NCBI GenBank assembly: GCA_018266255.1
Contig: JAFEAT010000011.1
Span: forward strand, 165,003 to 229,002
Direction of reading: 5' to 3'
Source: Cyanobacteria bacterium SZAS-4
Lineage (GTDB): Bacteria; Cyanobacteriota; Vampirovibrionia; Obscuribacterales; Obscuribacteraceae
Length of the DNA: 64,000 nt
A model generated the notes under the pieces. That model did no database searches. It was not told the origin of the DNA and was given only the letters and a program-made list of their open reading frames with translations. Each line of letters starts with the position of its first letter. Position 1 is the first letter of the stretch. Position numbers and translations under genes: made by a program. Below, in pieces: positions 51,055 to 60,236 of this stretch.

Positions 51055-53352
51055 TCACATCAAAGTGAACTTCGCCTTCTTCAAGTTGCTGCTGTCTGTG
51101 CCGCAGAAGACTTCGAAATCACCCGGTTCTGCTGCGTACTTCAGATCTGAGTTGTAGAACTTCAAATCGTCTACTGTCAATTTGTATTCGACAACTTTTT
51201 CTTCGCCTGGCTTGAGTTCGACCTTCTGGAAGTGCTTCAGTTCCTTCACTGGTCTGGTGATGCTGCCCACCAGGTCTCGAATGTAGAACTGCACGGTTTC
51301 AACACCAGCGCGTTTGCCGGTGTTTTTCACTCGCGTCGATACTGTAATCGTCTCGGCTGATCTCATGGTTGACTGACTCAGCTTCGGTTCATCGTACTCG
51401 AATGTTGTGTAGCTCAATCCGTAACCGAATGGATAGAGTGGCTGGTTAGAAACATCAAGATATTGAGTGTGGAACTTCTCTCTTGGAACGAAGGGACGGC
51501 CTGTGTTTTTTGCGTTGTAATAGATTGGAATTTGCCCGACGTTAACGGGGAATGTTATCGACAATTTTCCTGATGGAGTTGCATCGCCGAATAATGTATC
51601 GACTATCGCGTCACCAGCTTTGGTGCCACCGAACCAGGTTTCTAGAATGGCATCGAGATTTTCGTTTTCCCAGGGCAAGGTCAGCGGGCGTCCGTTCATG
51701 AGAACGAGGACGACTGGTTTGCCTGTCGCTTTCAGCGCTTTCAGAAGGTCCAGCTGATTGTCGGGTAGCCCGATCATGCTACGACTGGCTGCCTCGCCAC
51801 TGAAAATAAACGGCTCGCCCAATACGGCGACCACGACATCTGCTTGCTGCGCTGTTGCAACAGCCTCTTTGATCAAGTCCTGGGGCGATTTTTCATCGCG
51901 CTGTAGCATCGCGCCGTTCAAATTTAGTAGTTCGATCATCCGATCGTCATCAAGGATGTTGCATCCTTTCGAATACAGAAACTTACCGGCACCAAATTTG
52001 GTATCGAGCGCCTGCCAGATGCTGGTTGCTTGTTTCCAATCTCCAGCGCCGCTCCAGGCTCCGATTAAATTGCGCTGATCCTTAACCAGTGGTCCGATGA
52101 ACGCCACTTTCTGTTGTGTGCTCAACGGCAATACTTGTTTGGCATTTTTCAGCAAGACCATACTTTTAATTGCTGCTTCTTTACTCAGTTGCAGCTTATC
52201 CGCACTCATCAGCTCTTTCTTCCTGCGTTCTTCGCTGATGAAGCGATATGGGTCGTGGAACAAACCAAGTTTGTATTTCGCTTCTAGCACTCGACGGCAA
52301 GCGGCGTCGATCTGTGCTTCAGATACTTTGCCTGACTTTACTAAAACTGCACCATGCTTGATGAACAGTTCACCGACCATGTCCATATCGATACCGGCAT
52401 TAATAGCCAGCTCGGTCACTTTTGCTTCATCACCGACACCGTGTGCCACCATTTCATTGACCGCTGTGTAGTCAGTCGCGATCATGCCTTTGAATCCCCA
52501 GTCTTTACGCAAAACATCGGTGACAAGCCATTTGTTGGCGGTGGCAGGAACACCGTTGATTTCGTTGAATGAAGTCATCACTGTGGCAACGCCAGCGTCT
52601 ACAGCCGCTTTGTATGGAGGCAAGTATTCGTTGAACATACGCACGGGGCTCATATCTACCGTGTTGTAGTCGCGTCCAGCCTCGGCCGCCCCATAGAGTG
52701 CGTAGTGTTTCACACAAGCCAGCACAGTGTCTGCGTTGTCATGATTTTTGCCCTGATATCCGCGCACGGTCGCTCTGGCAATTTCGCTGCCAAGGTGCGG
52801 GTCTTCGCCTGAACCTTCGCTGACTCGGCCCCAACGAGGATCACGCGCAATGTCGACCATTGGAGAATAAACCCAATTCAACCCGTCAGCACTGGCTTCT
52901 TTCGCTGCTGCTTGCGCAGTTCTTTCGATCAATTCGGGGTCCCATGAGCAAGACAGACCGAGATTGATTGGAAATATTGTGCGATGCCCATGAATGACGT
53001 CGTATCCGAACAACAATGGAATCTTCAATCGCGACTGGTTGACGGCGATTTCCTGAAGCTTGCGAACCGCAGCAGGTGTGAAAGTGTTGAAGACGCCACC
53101 AACTAATCCCTTTTTGATCTTTTGATCGACATCTTGACTGACAACGGGACCGGTCACGTCGAAACCGATGGAGAGCAAATTCATTTGCCCGATCTTTTCT
53201 TCGAAAGTCATCTGGCTCATCAGCTCGTCGACTTTTTTCTTCATGCCGTGGCTGTTGGCTGATGGCACCTTGGTTTCTTCTACCTCGATGGAGTAGGCGG
53301 GAATTGCAGATAGCTGCGTCGCAATCAATAATGCTGTAATCCAGTGCTTCAC
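51055..53352 (-). CDS. Glycoside hydrolase family 3 (beta-glucosidase)
   Basis: A 765-residue exported enzyme of the GH3 family. A signal peptide (KHWITALLIATQLSAIPAYS) is followed by the (beta/alpha)8-like domain with GH3 marks (PLLFGYDVIHGHRTIFPINL, DPRWGRVSEGSGEDPHLGSE). The nucleophile Asp lies in GMIATDYTAVNEM, and the second domain includes IVDTLFGDATPSGKLSITFP. A C-terminal fibronectin-III-like domain (RAGVETVQFYIRDLVGSITR) ends the protein. This plan is that of BglX-like beta-glucosidases that trim oligosaccharides in the periplasm. The start is placed at a GTG at 53352 with AAGGAG about 10 bases upstream, because it gives a clean signal peptide; the frame runs to an ATG at 53445. It is divergent from the gene at 53553. 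Confidence 0.9.
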   Translation of the reverse strand: MKHWITALLIATQLSAIPAYSIEVEETKVPSANSHGMKKKVDELMSQMTFEEKIGQMNLLSIGFDVTGPVVSQDVDQKIKKGLVGGVFNTFTPAAVRKLQEIAVNQSRLKIPLLFGYDVIHGHRTIFPINLGLSCSWDPELIERTAQAAAKEASADGLNWVYSPMVDIARDPRWGRVSEGSGEDPHLGSEIARATVRGYQGKNHDNADTVLACVKHYALYGAAEAGRDYNTVDMSPVRMFNEYLPPYKAAVDAGVATVMTSFNEINGVPATANKWLVTDVLRKDWGFKGMIATDYTAVNEMVAHGVGDEAKVTELAINAGIDMDMVGELFIKHGAVLVKSGKVSEAQIDAACRRVLEAKYKLGLFHDPYRFISEERRKKELMSADKLQLSKEAAIKSMVLLKNAKQVLPLSTQQKVAFIGPLVKDQRNLIGAWSGAGDWKQATSIWQALDTKFGAGKFLYSKGCNILDDDRMIELLNLNGAMLQRDEKSPQDLIKEAVATAQQADVVVAVLGEPFIFSGEAASRSMIGLPDNQLDLLKALKATGKPVVLVLMNGRPLTLPWENENLDAILETWFGGTKAGDAIVDTLFGDATPSGKLSITFPVNVGQIPIYYNAKNTGRPFVPREKFHTQYLDVSNQPLYPFGYGLSYTTFEYDEPKLSQSTMRSAETITVSTRVKNTGKRAGVETVQFYIRDLVGSITRPVKELKHFQKVELKPGEEKVVEYKLTVDDLKFYNSDLKYAAEPGDFEVFCGTDSSNLKKAKFTLM

Positions 53353-53552
53353 AACCTGCAAGCTCCTTAGCGCGGTGTTGACGGTCTCGACTGTCGAGTG
53401 TGTGCAACAGTATCTCACGCCATAATTGGCTTGCCGGATTTTCATGGCAATTAATCTGGAGCGCGTTGTGGCGATTAACTTTAGAACCCTTGGCGAGACA
53501 TTTTGCCGTTAATATATGAAGCTGTAACAGCCCATCGCAGCAACGACTATCC

Positions 53553-55286
53553 ATGACCCCGCAGTTACCGCCGTCTGAGCCACCAGAACCACTTCATCAG
53601 CAAATTCCGAAGTCGCATGACGAAGTTCAAGTGCAGCACTGGGCTCCGCCGAGGAATGGTGTCATTCCTCAACTTCGAATTGGCAAGCGCTGGTTCAATG
53701 TGCTCTGGCTTATTCCCATTGGAATCACGGGTTTGGTCGTCGGCGCCGGTGTCGCTCACGAGTTGAGGGCACTGCCGGTGGTGAATGAATTTATAACTAA
53801 ATTTCCCGGGCAGTCATCGACGACAGTTTATTACTCTGGATTTCCTTTATGGGTACGCATTCAGCATGTGCTGAATCTGTTTTTGATGATGTTTATCATC
53901 CGATCAGGAATTCAAATTCTTGCTGACCATCCGCGATTGTATTGGAACAAAGACTGCACTCCCGGAACCGAGTGGTTTCGTTTTCAGCACGAGGTTCCAC
54001 AAGGCGTTCTCTGGATGGCGAAAGATGACGCCGTTACCATTCCTAATTGGCTAGGTATACCTGGTATCCGGCACTCGATTGGGTTGGCTCGATGGTGGCA
54101 TTTTTCCTGCGATATGCTCTGGCTCATCAACGGTATCGTTTTCTACTTCCTTCTTTTTAGCACGCATCAATGGCAGCGTCTGGTGCCAACGTCGTGGGAT
54201 GTTTTTCCAAATGCATTGTCGACGGCGCTGCAATATCTTTCACTACAGATGCCTTACGAAAACGGATGGATCCGATACAACTCGTTGCAACAGTTGGCAT
54301 ATTTTGCCACTGTTTTTCTGGCAGCACCGCTGGCTGTTTTCACAGGTCTGATGCAGGCACCAGCGATTGGAAATAACCTCGGCGTGCTCGGTCGAATCTT
54401 CCACAGACAAACAGCGCGCTCAATTCACTTTTTGATTATGCTCTGGTTCGTTCAATTTATCGGCGTGCATGTGACTATGGTATTTCTAACCGGGTTGAAG
54501 CGCAATCTAAATCACATCACTTTAGGCAACAACTCGTTTGGTTGGAACGGAACAATCGTTGCTGCAATTGCACTGTCGATTCTCGCGTTCCTCTATTTGA
54601 CCGTCTCGCCGTTCACCTTGAAGCACGCAAGATTAGTTCAGAAGGTTGGATCGTTGATGACCGGCTGGTTTAAATCTTTGATGGAAATGCGCGATCCCGA
54701 TAATCAATTCTCTGAAAAAGATATTTCGCCTTATCTCTGGCCGAATGGTTTGGCTCCAACATCAAAAGAGTTTCTAGATTTGGAGGAACACGGTTTCGCC
54801 GACTACAGCTTGCATGTGACTGGACTGGTGGAGAATCCGCACGACTTCTCCTTCGCCGAATTAAGGACTTTTCCGAAGCAGGAACAAACAACGGAGCACT
54901 TCTGTATTCAGGGCTGGTCTGGCATAGCGAAGTGGGGCGGCGTGCCGATGACTAAGATCCTTGAGATTGTCAAACCGTTGCCGCAAGCGAAACACGTTGT
55001 CTTCTACTCCTTCGGTGAGGGCGGAGAGGGTGGCGTGTACTATGACGCTCACAAAATTGAAAACATGAGGCATAAACTTTCGCTTCTTGCATATGAAATG
55101 AACGGCGAACCTTTGCCGCTGCAGCATGGACCGCCGTTGCGTCTGCGCTGTGAAAACGAGCTTGGCTTCAAGCAAGTCAAATGGATTCGCTCGATAGAAT
55201 TTGTCGAAGACTTCAAAGACCTCGGAAGTGGCCAGGGTGGCTACAACGAGGATCACGAATTTTACGGTTACCGCATGCCGATTTAA
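53553..55286 (+). CDS. Cytochrome b561-like membrane domain fused to sulfite oxidase-type molybdopterin domain
   Basis: A 577-residue protein. Residues about 60-370 have about five membrane helices with His residues placed for heme (WVRIQHVLNL, LARWWHFSCDMLWLI, IHFLIMLWFVQFIGVHVTMV), as in diheme cytochrome b561-type anchors. Residues about 410-577 are a molybdopterin domain of the sulfite oxidase family: the Mo-binding Cys is in EHFCIQGWSGIAKWGGV, followed by GEGGEGGVYYDAHKIENM and PLQHGPPLRLRCENELGFKQ. Usually the catalytic subunit and its b-type cytochrome are separate proteins (as in YedY/YedZ-type systems); here they are one chain. It should pass electrons between a substrate outside and the membrane quinone pool. 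The ATG at 53553 has no strong ribosome binding site. Confidence 0.88.
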   Translation: MTPQLPPSEPPEPLHQQIPKSHDEVQVQHWAPPRNGVIPQLRIGKRWFNVLWLIPIGITGLVVGAGVAHELRALPVVNEFITKFPGQSSTTVYYSGFPLWVRIQHVLNLFLMMFIIRSGIQILADHPRLYWNKDCTPGTEWFRFQHEVPQGVLWMAKDDAVTIPNWLGIPGIRHSIGLARWWHFSCDMLWLINGIVFYFLLFSTHQWQRLVPTSWDVFPNALSTALQYLSLQMPYENGWIRYNSLQQLAYFATVFLAAPLAVFTGLMQAPAIGNNLGVLGRIFHRQTARSIHFLIMLWFVQFIGVHVTMVFLTGLKRNLNHITLGNNSFGWNGTIVAAIALSILAFLYLTVSPFTLKHARLVQKVGSLMTGWFKSLMEMRDPDNQFSEKDISPYLWPNGLAPTSKEFLDLEEHGFADYSLHVTGLVENPHDFSFAELRTFPKQEQTTEHFCIQGWSGIAKWGGVPMTKILEIVKPLPQAKHVVFYSFGEGGEGGVYYDAHKIENMRHKLSLLAYEMNGEPLPLQHGPPLRLRCENELGFKQVKWIRSIEFVEDFKDLGSGQGGYNEDHEFYGYRMPI

Positions 55287-55457
55287 CATCGAATGTTTTT
55301 GGCGTCGATCCCGGAATCTCACTGAAACCAGGCTTTTCGGAGCGCATGCAACACTTTGACAGGTGTTGCTATTGGTCCTAATTTTCCGCTATTACAAATT
55401 AAGAAAGTAATGGAAGGCGGAATGGTTTCCCTTCGAAGCTGAAAAGGAACTGTGAGA

Positions 55458-56333
55458 ATGTCTGGCGCTGTAAACAAATTGCTTTCGATGCGTTATGTCA
55501 CGCGAATCATTTTGTTTCTCCTCGGCGGTGTTTTGATGTCTGCTGTTTTAGCAAATTCTCCATTCTCACCGTTCAAGCACGCGCGCAGACTCTCTTCTAA
55601 TCACACGCCTGCAATCAATATATGGGCGTGGGAACGTGATGAGGATCTGTCATTTATCGATCCTGCGAAAGTAAGTGTCTCGTATTTTGCTGGCATGATT
55701 TATGTTCGGGGCTCAAGCGTAAGCTTTCGACCGCGAACGCAAAAGTTGAAACTGGCGAAGGGCACGCAGACAGTTCCAGTCTTCAGAATCGAGAGTTTGC
55801 GCGGCGAAGGTATGCCTGGATCTGTATCAACATCTGATGCTCGCATGCCTGATATGAGTGCGGCGACTTATGTCGCTAAAACTATAGTGAGCCGCATGAA
55901 GGAGTTGCCGCCATCAAATGTGGTGCAGCTCGATTTTGATGCTCTGGAAGATGAACGACCATTTTATACCGCGATCCTGAAACAACTTCGTCGCGAACTT
56001 CCAGCGAATTCAAAAATATCTATTACCGCTTTGGGCTCCTGGTTGCTCAGTGACCGATGGCTAGAAGACGGCGATGCTGACGAAGCCGTGGCAATGTTGT
56101 TCAGCATAGGCGCTGACAAGAAAAACATTCTTGACCGAATTCAAAAGCAAGATTTGGATTCTGGAACTAACGCGGAATTGGCATTGGGAATCTCTGCCTC
56201 CGAACCTGACACAAACAGAGTTTTGTTCAGGGCTCATCTGCAAAATAAATTCGACAAGTTGTACATATTCAATTCTCGTCCATGGACACAAGACAGGCTA
56301 CTTGCAATTACAAAAGAGGCTTTTCAAAAATGA
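55458..56333 (+). CDS. DUF3142-type protein
   Basis: A 291-residue protein with an N-terminal hydrophobic segment (ILFLLGGVLMSAVLANSPFS) that is a signal or anchor. The rest matches the DUF3142 family pattern as I recall it: INIWAWERDEDLSF near the start, VQLDFDALEDERPFY, then ISITALGSWLLSDRW and AVAMLFSIGADKK. The TIM-barrel-like series of strand motifs suggests a glycosidase-like fold, but the activity is not known. The ATG at 55458 has AAAGGAA about 10 bases upstream; the GTG at 55452 is also in frame. Its TGA overlaps the ATG of the next gene, so the two are translated together. Confidence 0.8.
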   Translation: MSGAVNKLLSMRYVTRIILFLLGGVLMSAVLANSPFSPFKHARRLSSNHTPAINIWAWERDEDLSFIDPAKVSVSYFAGMIYVRGSSVSFRPRTQKLKLAKGTQTVPVFRIESLRGEGMPGSVSTSDARMPDMSAATYVAKTIVSRMKELPPSNVVQLDFDALEDERPFYTAILKQLRRELPANSKISITALGSWLLSDRWLEDGDADEAVAMLFSIGADKKNILDRIQKQDLDSGTNAELALGISASEPDTNRVLFRAHLQNKFDKLYIFNSRPWTQDRLLAITKEAFQK

Positions 56334-58774
56334 AAATTCAGTCGCGCGGAGTAATCGCTTCCTTATTGGCACTTTCGTTTATGTGCACTCCCACTCCTCC
56401 TGCAAAAGCCTGCGCACCTGATCTCGCTTACTCTATCTTGGTCAACGGCAATCATCCAGATATGCCTCTGAAGCTATACGCGGCCGGAAACCTCGGCATT
56501 GTGCAATCTGGATGGGCTAAGTCTTACCTTGTCGTTGCATACAGATATCTGAATCATAAGCCGCTTTCGAAGGGCGAGCAAGATAGTATCGTGAATTTAT
56601 GGCATTCTCGCATAAAAGGCGGCTCGCACTTCAGCTCGATGGGTCTGATCGATGACCGTGATGCGTACCTGGCGTTGCGTTCGAAAGCGATTGGTGCAGA
56701 TCTGAAGAAAAATCAAGACCTTTCTTGGAACATGGATAGATTTCTCTATGACCAGGGGATTAGTGATTCGTCGATGGCGCAAGCACGACAAACGCTGTCT
56801 ATGCTCTTGCAAAAATACAAACCGTTGAGCCCGCAGGTGCGTGAGTGGGTGAAGGCGCAAGATGGTATATATGGCGTGCCCGCCCAAAAACAACAAAGGA
56901 TAATAGTGCCTGCAGAATTGCCGAAATCTGCAGACTCTGCTTTGCAAGATTGCCGCGACTATCAGATAGCCGCGGCTAATTTTTACTTGAAGAATTACGA
57001 TAAGTCCACCGCTATATTTGAGAAACTTGCAGCAAAAACAAGTTCTCCGATGAAAGCAATAGCATCTTATATGGTGCTGCGCGGAAAGGCTGCTGATGTT
57101 CGACTCGAGCAGAAAGATGAAAATAATGCGGTCGCGCATCTCTTGCAGAGTGCAGCTGCTCACGCAGATAAAGTCTCTACACGCGAGGAGATTTTGAACC
57201 TGCTGCGTCCGATCAACTATCTCAATCAAACTTCGGCTGAAGCGGTCAAAATGCTTTCCTCCGACATAGTGAAAGGCACCACTCAAAGATTTGGTGGAGA
57301 TGTCGGCGATCTGACTTTTCTTCTTGACGGAAATCCATTGCATCCTGAAGCTGAATCGACTAGCAATGATTCCGCTACGTCTGCTAAATCTGAGACTGCC
57401 ACTACTGACTCAAAACCGCCGACGTCTTTCGAAGAATCGAAGGCGACCAGGGAACTCGTCGCTGCTAGCGATCTGGCTGATTTTGTGTTGACTATTCAGA
57501 GTAGCGTTTATGCAGATTCCTATGATGACTCTCCTGAAGGTAAAGCAAGAGAGAAAATTCGAGAAGAGCGCTATGCGAATCATGCATTGCAAATGTGGCG
57601 TCAAAAGAAAAGCGATTCCTGGCTCGTCGCCGCGATCACTACCAACGGTTTACGCTCACCAGACACCAGGGATTTGTTGGATGCTGCGAAGAACGTAGCT
57701 CGCACATCGCCTGCTTATTTGACTTGCAGATTTTACATAGCAGATGCCTTGATTCAGTCAGGCAAGAAACAAGAAGCACGTGCGGTGCTGTCTCCTTTGT
57801 TGTCCATCGCCAATATGCCACCATCATCTCGTAATCTGTTCACGATGCAGATGGCCGCAGCAAGTTCATCTGCTGCCGACTATCTGATGTATGCGGTTCA
57901 GCAGGCGCCAGAAACACTGCAATCTAATACTGATCTGGTGACGCCGAAATTCTTGAAAGCTGAGAGTAGCAATTCATACTCTACAGAAACTCCAGCATTT
58001 GATGCCCAAGTTGCCGATGATATTAGTCGCAATGCACCACTTTCAACTTGGATGTCCTTTGCGCAGAGCAATTCCACATCTAAGCAGTTCAAAACGATCG
58101 TGCTGCGATCTGCATGGACGCGGGCTCAGTTGTTGCAGCGTAATGACCAGGCTTTGAAAATTTCAGATGCGTTGGCTGCGACAAATCCGTTATTGAAAAA
58201 TGCTGTAATGAAATTCAAAAACGCGCCCGAAGGACCTGCTCGTCAGTTCGCTGGTGCATGTGTGGTGTTGAAAAACTTCGGCATGACGCCTTACCTTGAA
58301 GGTGGTTTAGAACGGCATGGCGAGCGAATTAACGAGTTCGATTGGTACAACGGAAATTTCTGGGTGCCGTTTCCAGTCGTAAAACCGAAAAAGGACGACG
58401 AGTATAGTGGTTGGTCTTCATACGCAACCGTTTCGTTTAGTGGTAGCACTGCGATGAGCGAACGAATCAAAGGTTACGGGGAGAATGGCTTGAATAGTCG
58501 TCTTACGCCTGCTGAGAGAAGAACGGCTGATGCTGAGCGTGCTTTGATTTTGAAAAACAATCCATCTCGCTATTACGGAGAGACCGTACTCAGCTGGGCA
58601 AAATCGCATCCATCTGATCCAGACGTTCCAGAGATGCTGTATCGCGTCGTCAAATTGCCGAAGTGGACCGCGGAATCGCCTGACGGAAGCAAGTATTCAA
58701 AGAAAGCATATTTTGCCCTGCACAATGGCTATCCTGGCAGCAAGTGGGCCAAAAAAGCAGTTTGTTATTACTGA
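56330..58774 (+). CDS. Large exported helical-repeat protein, partner of the DUF3142 gene
   Basis: An 814-residue protein with a signal peptide (MKIQSRGVIASLLALSFMCT, cleavage after the AKACA region near 29). The mature part is mainly helical, with TPR-like repeats (AANFYLKNYDKSTAIFEKLA, IADALIQSGKKQEARAVLSP) and a C-terminal module of about 150 residues (NWYNGNFWVPFPVVKPKKDD style segment near 685). The ATG at 56330 overlaps the upstream stop codon, with GAGG before it. DUF3142 genes are often next to a long TPR-type gene as far as I remember, which supports a joint role in the envelope. Exact activity unknown; no catalytic motif is visible. Confidence 0.82.
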   Translation: MKIQSRGVIASLLALSFMCTPTPPAKACAPDLAYSILVNGNHPDMPLKLYAAGNLGIVQSGWAKSYLVVAYRYLNHKPLSKGEQDSIVNLWHSRIKGGSHFSSMGLIDDRDAYLALRSKAIGADLKKNQDLSWNMDRFLYDQGISDSSMAQARQTLSMLLQKYKPLSPQVREWVKAQDGIYGVPAQKQQRIIVPAELPKSADSALQDCRDYQIAAANFYLKNYDKSTAIFEKLAAKTSSPMKAIASYMVLRGKAADVRLEQKDENNAVAHLLQSAAAHADKVSTREEILNLLRPINYLNQTSAEAVKMLSSDIVKGTTQRFGGDVGDLTFLLDGNPLHPEAESTSNDSATSAKSETATTDSKPPTSFEESKATRELVAASDLADFVLTIQSSVYADSYDDSPEGKAREKIREERYANHALQMWRQKKSDSWLVAAITTNGLRSPDTRDLLDAAKNVARTSPAYLTCRFYIADALIQSGKKQEARAVLSPLLSIANMPPSSRNLFTMQMAAASSSAADYLMYAVQQAPETLQSNTDLVTPKFLKAESSNSYSTETPAFDAQVADDISRNAPLSTWMSFAQSNSTSKQFKTIVLRSAWTRAQLLQRNDQALKISDALAATNPLLKNAVMKFKNAPEGPARQFAGACVVLKNFGMTPYLEGGLERHGERINEFDWYNGNFWVPFPVVKPKKDDEYSGWSSYATVSFSGSTAMSERIKGYGENGLNSRLTPAERRTADAERALILKNNPSRYYGETVLSWAKSHPSDPDVPEMLYRVVKLPKWTAESPDGSKYSKKAYFALHNGYPGSKWAKKAVCYY

Positions 58775-58793
58775 GCGATTATCGTGTAAGCCT

Positions 58794-60035
58794 TTAAGCC
58801 ATGCTCGTTTTGGCAAGCTGTTGGTAGATGTTGCCTGCGTTGTTAGCTCTGTCTCCAAGAGATGCACTGCGTTCGTATTTCGATTGGAACGCGAGAGCTG
58901 CTTCTTGAGGCGTGTTGGCAGCTTTGATCGCTGCCATCGCACCTTTTTCCGAGGTATTTAATTCATGCATGATGAAATCGGCCTGCAAGCGCCAGTCCGT
59001 AATCGGTCGGTGTTCAGGGTCTGCTTTTTGGAAATTTTCCAAAGCTGTTCTGCGACCGCCTTCCCACTGGCACAGCCCGATTGCACCTTCGCCAGCATTG
59101 TATGCGCTGGTGTTGAAGCTTGATTCGGTTTGAATGTTACCGAGGATTCCCGAAGCCTGTGCTGGGCTGAATCCGTGTTGGGTGAAGTAATCGTACAGGT
59201 CTTTCGCTTTCACTTGTTCGCCGGGACCTAGCGGTTTTCCGGGCTCGCCAGTGTTGATCATGCCGTCTCCGGCGCCACCATTACCCTGGAATTGGCCGCT
59301 GCTATCGAAGCCGCCGTTGCCAGCGAAACCGCCTGCGCCGCCGTCACCGCTTCCGCCACCGCCGCCTGGGCCGCCACTTCCGCCGCTGACACCGCGAGGA
59401 ACGAAACCGTTTTCTGGAGGAGGAGTTGGAGCCTGGTTCGGTGCAGGAGTAAATGGAACGAAGTCAGGAAGATTTGGTGTGGCGTTGACCAGATCGGTCA
59501 TCCAGGAAGGAACGTTTTCGCCTGGATGCGCCTTTTGGAACAAGCGGATCATGTCTTGTGCTGCCTGTTTCTGCATTTGCGATTCGTGAGTGATCGCGTC
59601 TCGCAGGCTCTTATTCGCAGCTTGATCTTTGTTCTGAATCTCGATGTTTATGCTGCCGTCTGGGCTTGGAGTAGCCTTTGGGTTCGGTACCATCTGCCCT
59701 TCTGGCGTGAAAAAATAGTCTGGTTCTCGCTTAGCTGCTGCATTTTCGCCGGACGAGCTAAAACGAATTGTCGAACCTCTGGTGATCGCCTGCTGAACAG
59801 GAGCTGGAATCTCGGGCGTCGGCCCAGCGCTGACACTTAGACGAGGAACCGGAACTTCAGCTTGTCCATCACCACTCGGCTGGCTGAACGCGACCGGCGA
59901 CGTGTCACCAAGTGGAATCGCCGCATATGGGTGATTCTGACCGGTGAACGCCTGGTCTCCGATGACGGTATGGACTCTGTTGGTACTCTCGAGCGGTGTG
60001 CTCTCGGTCGGTGTTGCTGCAGGTTCTTTTGACAT
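58794..60035 (-). CDS. Protein with phage tail-tip lysozyme-like domain and Gly-rich linker
   Basis: A 413-residue protein. Residues 1 to about 200 are polar and Pro-rich without clear domains. Residues about 210-265 are an extreme Gly/Ser/Asn linker (GGSGGPGGGGGSGDGGAGGF). Residues about 280-410 form a lysozyme-like domain of the phage tail-tip lysozyme type: HGFSPAQASGILGNIQTESS (catalytic Glu probably in QTESSFN), GEGAIGLCQWEGGRRTALEN, and later KYERSASLGDRANNAG. No signal peptide is seen, so export may use another route. No phage structural gene is nearby, so it is likely a host peptidoglycan-cleaving protein. It has a near-consensus promoter at 60086-60115. Confidence 0.85.
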   Translation of the reverse strand: MSKEPAATPTESTPLESTNRVHTVIGDQAFTGQNHPYAAIPLGDTSPVAFSQPSGDGQAEVPVPRLSVSAGPTPEIPAPVQQAITRGSTIRFSSSGENAAAKREPDYFFTPEGQMVPNPKATPSPDGSINIEIQNKDQAANKSLRDAITHESQMQKQAAQDMIRLFQKAHPGENVPSWMTDLVNATPNLPDFVPFTPAPNQAPTPPPENGFVPRGVSGGSGGPGGGGGSGDGGAGGFAGNGGFDSSGQFQGNGGAGDGMINTGEPGKPLGPGEQVKAKDLYDYFTQHGFSPAQASGILGNIQTESSFNTSAYNAGEGAIGLCQWEGGRRTALENFQKADPEHRPITDWRLQADFIMHELNTSEKGAMAAIKAANTPQEAALAFQSKYERSASLGDRANNAGNIYQQLAKTSMA

Positions 60036-60085
60036 ACTTCTGATGCTGGCCCCGTGGCAGGTGGACTATGGAGTGGGCACCCCCA

Positions 60086-60115
60086 AATATAGGTTAAAGA
60101 TTAACTTCTTGTCAA
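60086..60115 (-). promoter_or_regulatory. Strong sigma70-type promoter for the lysozyme-domain gene
   Basis: On the minus strand TTGACA (60115-60110) and TATATT (60091-60086) are separated by 18 bases, close to the housekeeping consensus. A start site near 60079 would leave a leader of about 44 bases before the ATG at 60035. Confidence 0.65.
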
Positions 60116-60171
60116 GTTAAAGACCCCCGTAGTTACCGGGGTGTAGCCCATTGGAACGCCCTTCCAGTGGG
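60101..60171. repeat. Three consecutive hairpins between two minus-strand genes
   Basis: TTAACTT/AAGTTAA (60101-60120), CCCCG/CGGGG (60125-60141) and CCCATTGG/CCAGTGGG (60147-60171, one wobble). The last two may end the upstream transcript; the first overlaps the -35 box of the lysozyme promoter and could be an operator. Confidence 0.5.
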
Positions 60172-60236
60172 AAGATTAAATCCAGGGAAAATGCGTCGGT
60201 TTCTTCACTCAGCTCGCGAGAGTCTCTCAAGGCACG

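Noticed and set aside
59251..59840. Long plus-strand frames opposite the lysozyme-domain gene
   Set aside because: They are antisense of the Gly-rich linker and give Pro/Ala-rich nonsense proteins; the minus-strand gene has recognised domains.
58794..60035. Prophage remnant
   Set aside because: The single lysozyme-like domain is the only phage-like feature; no capsid, tail, integrase or attachment sites were found.
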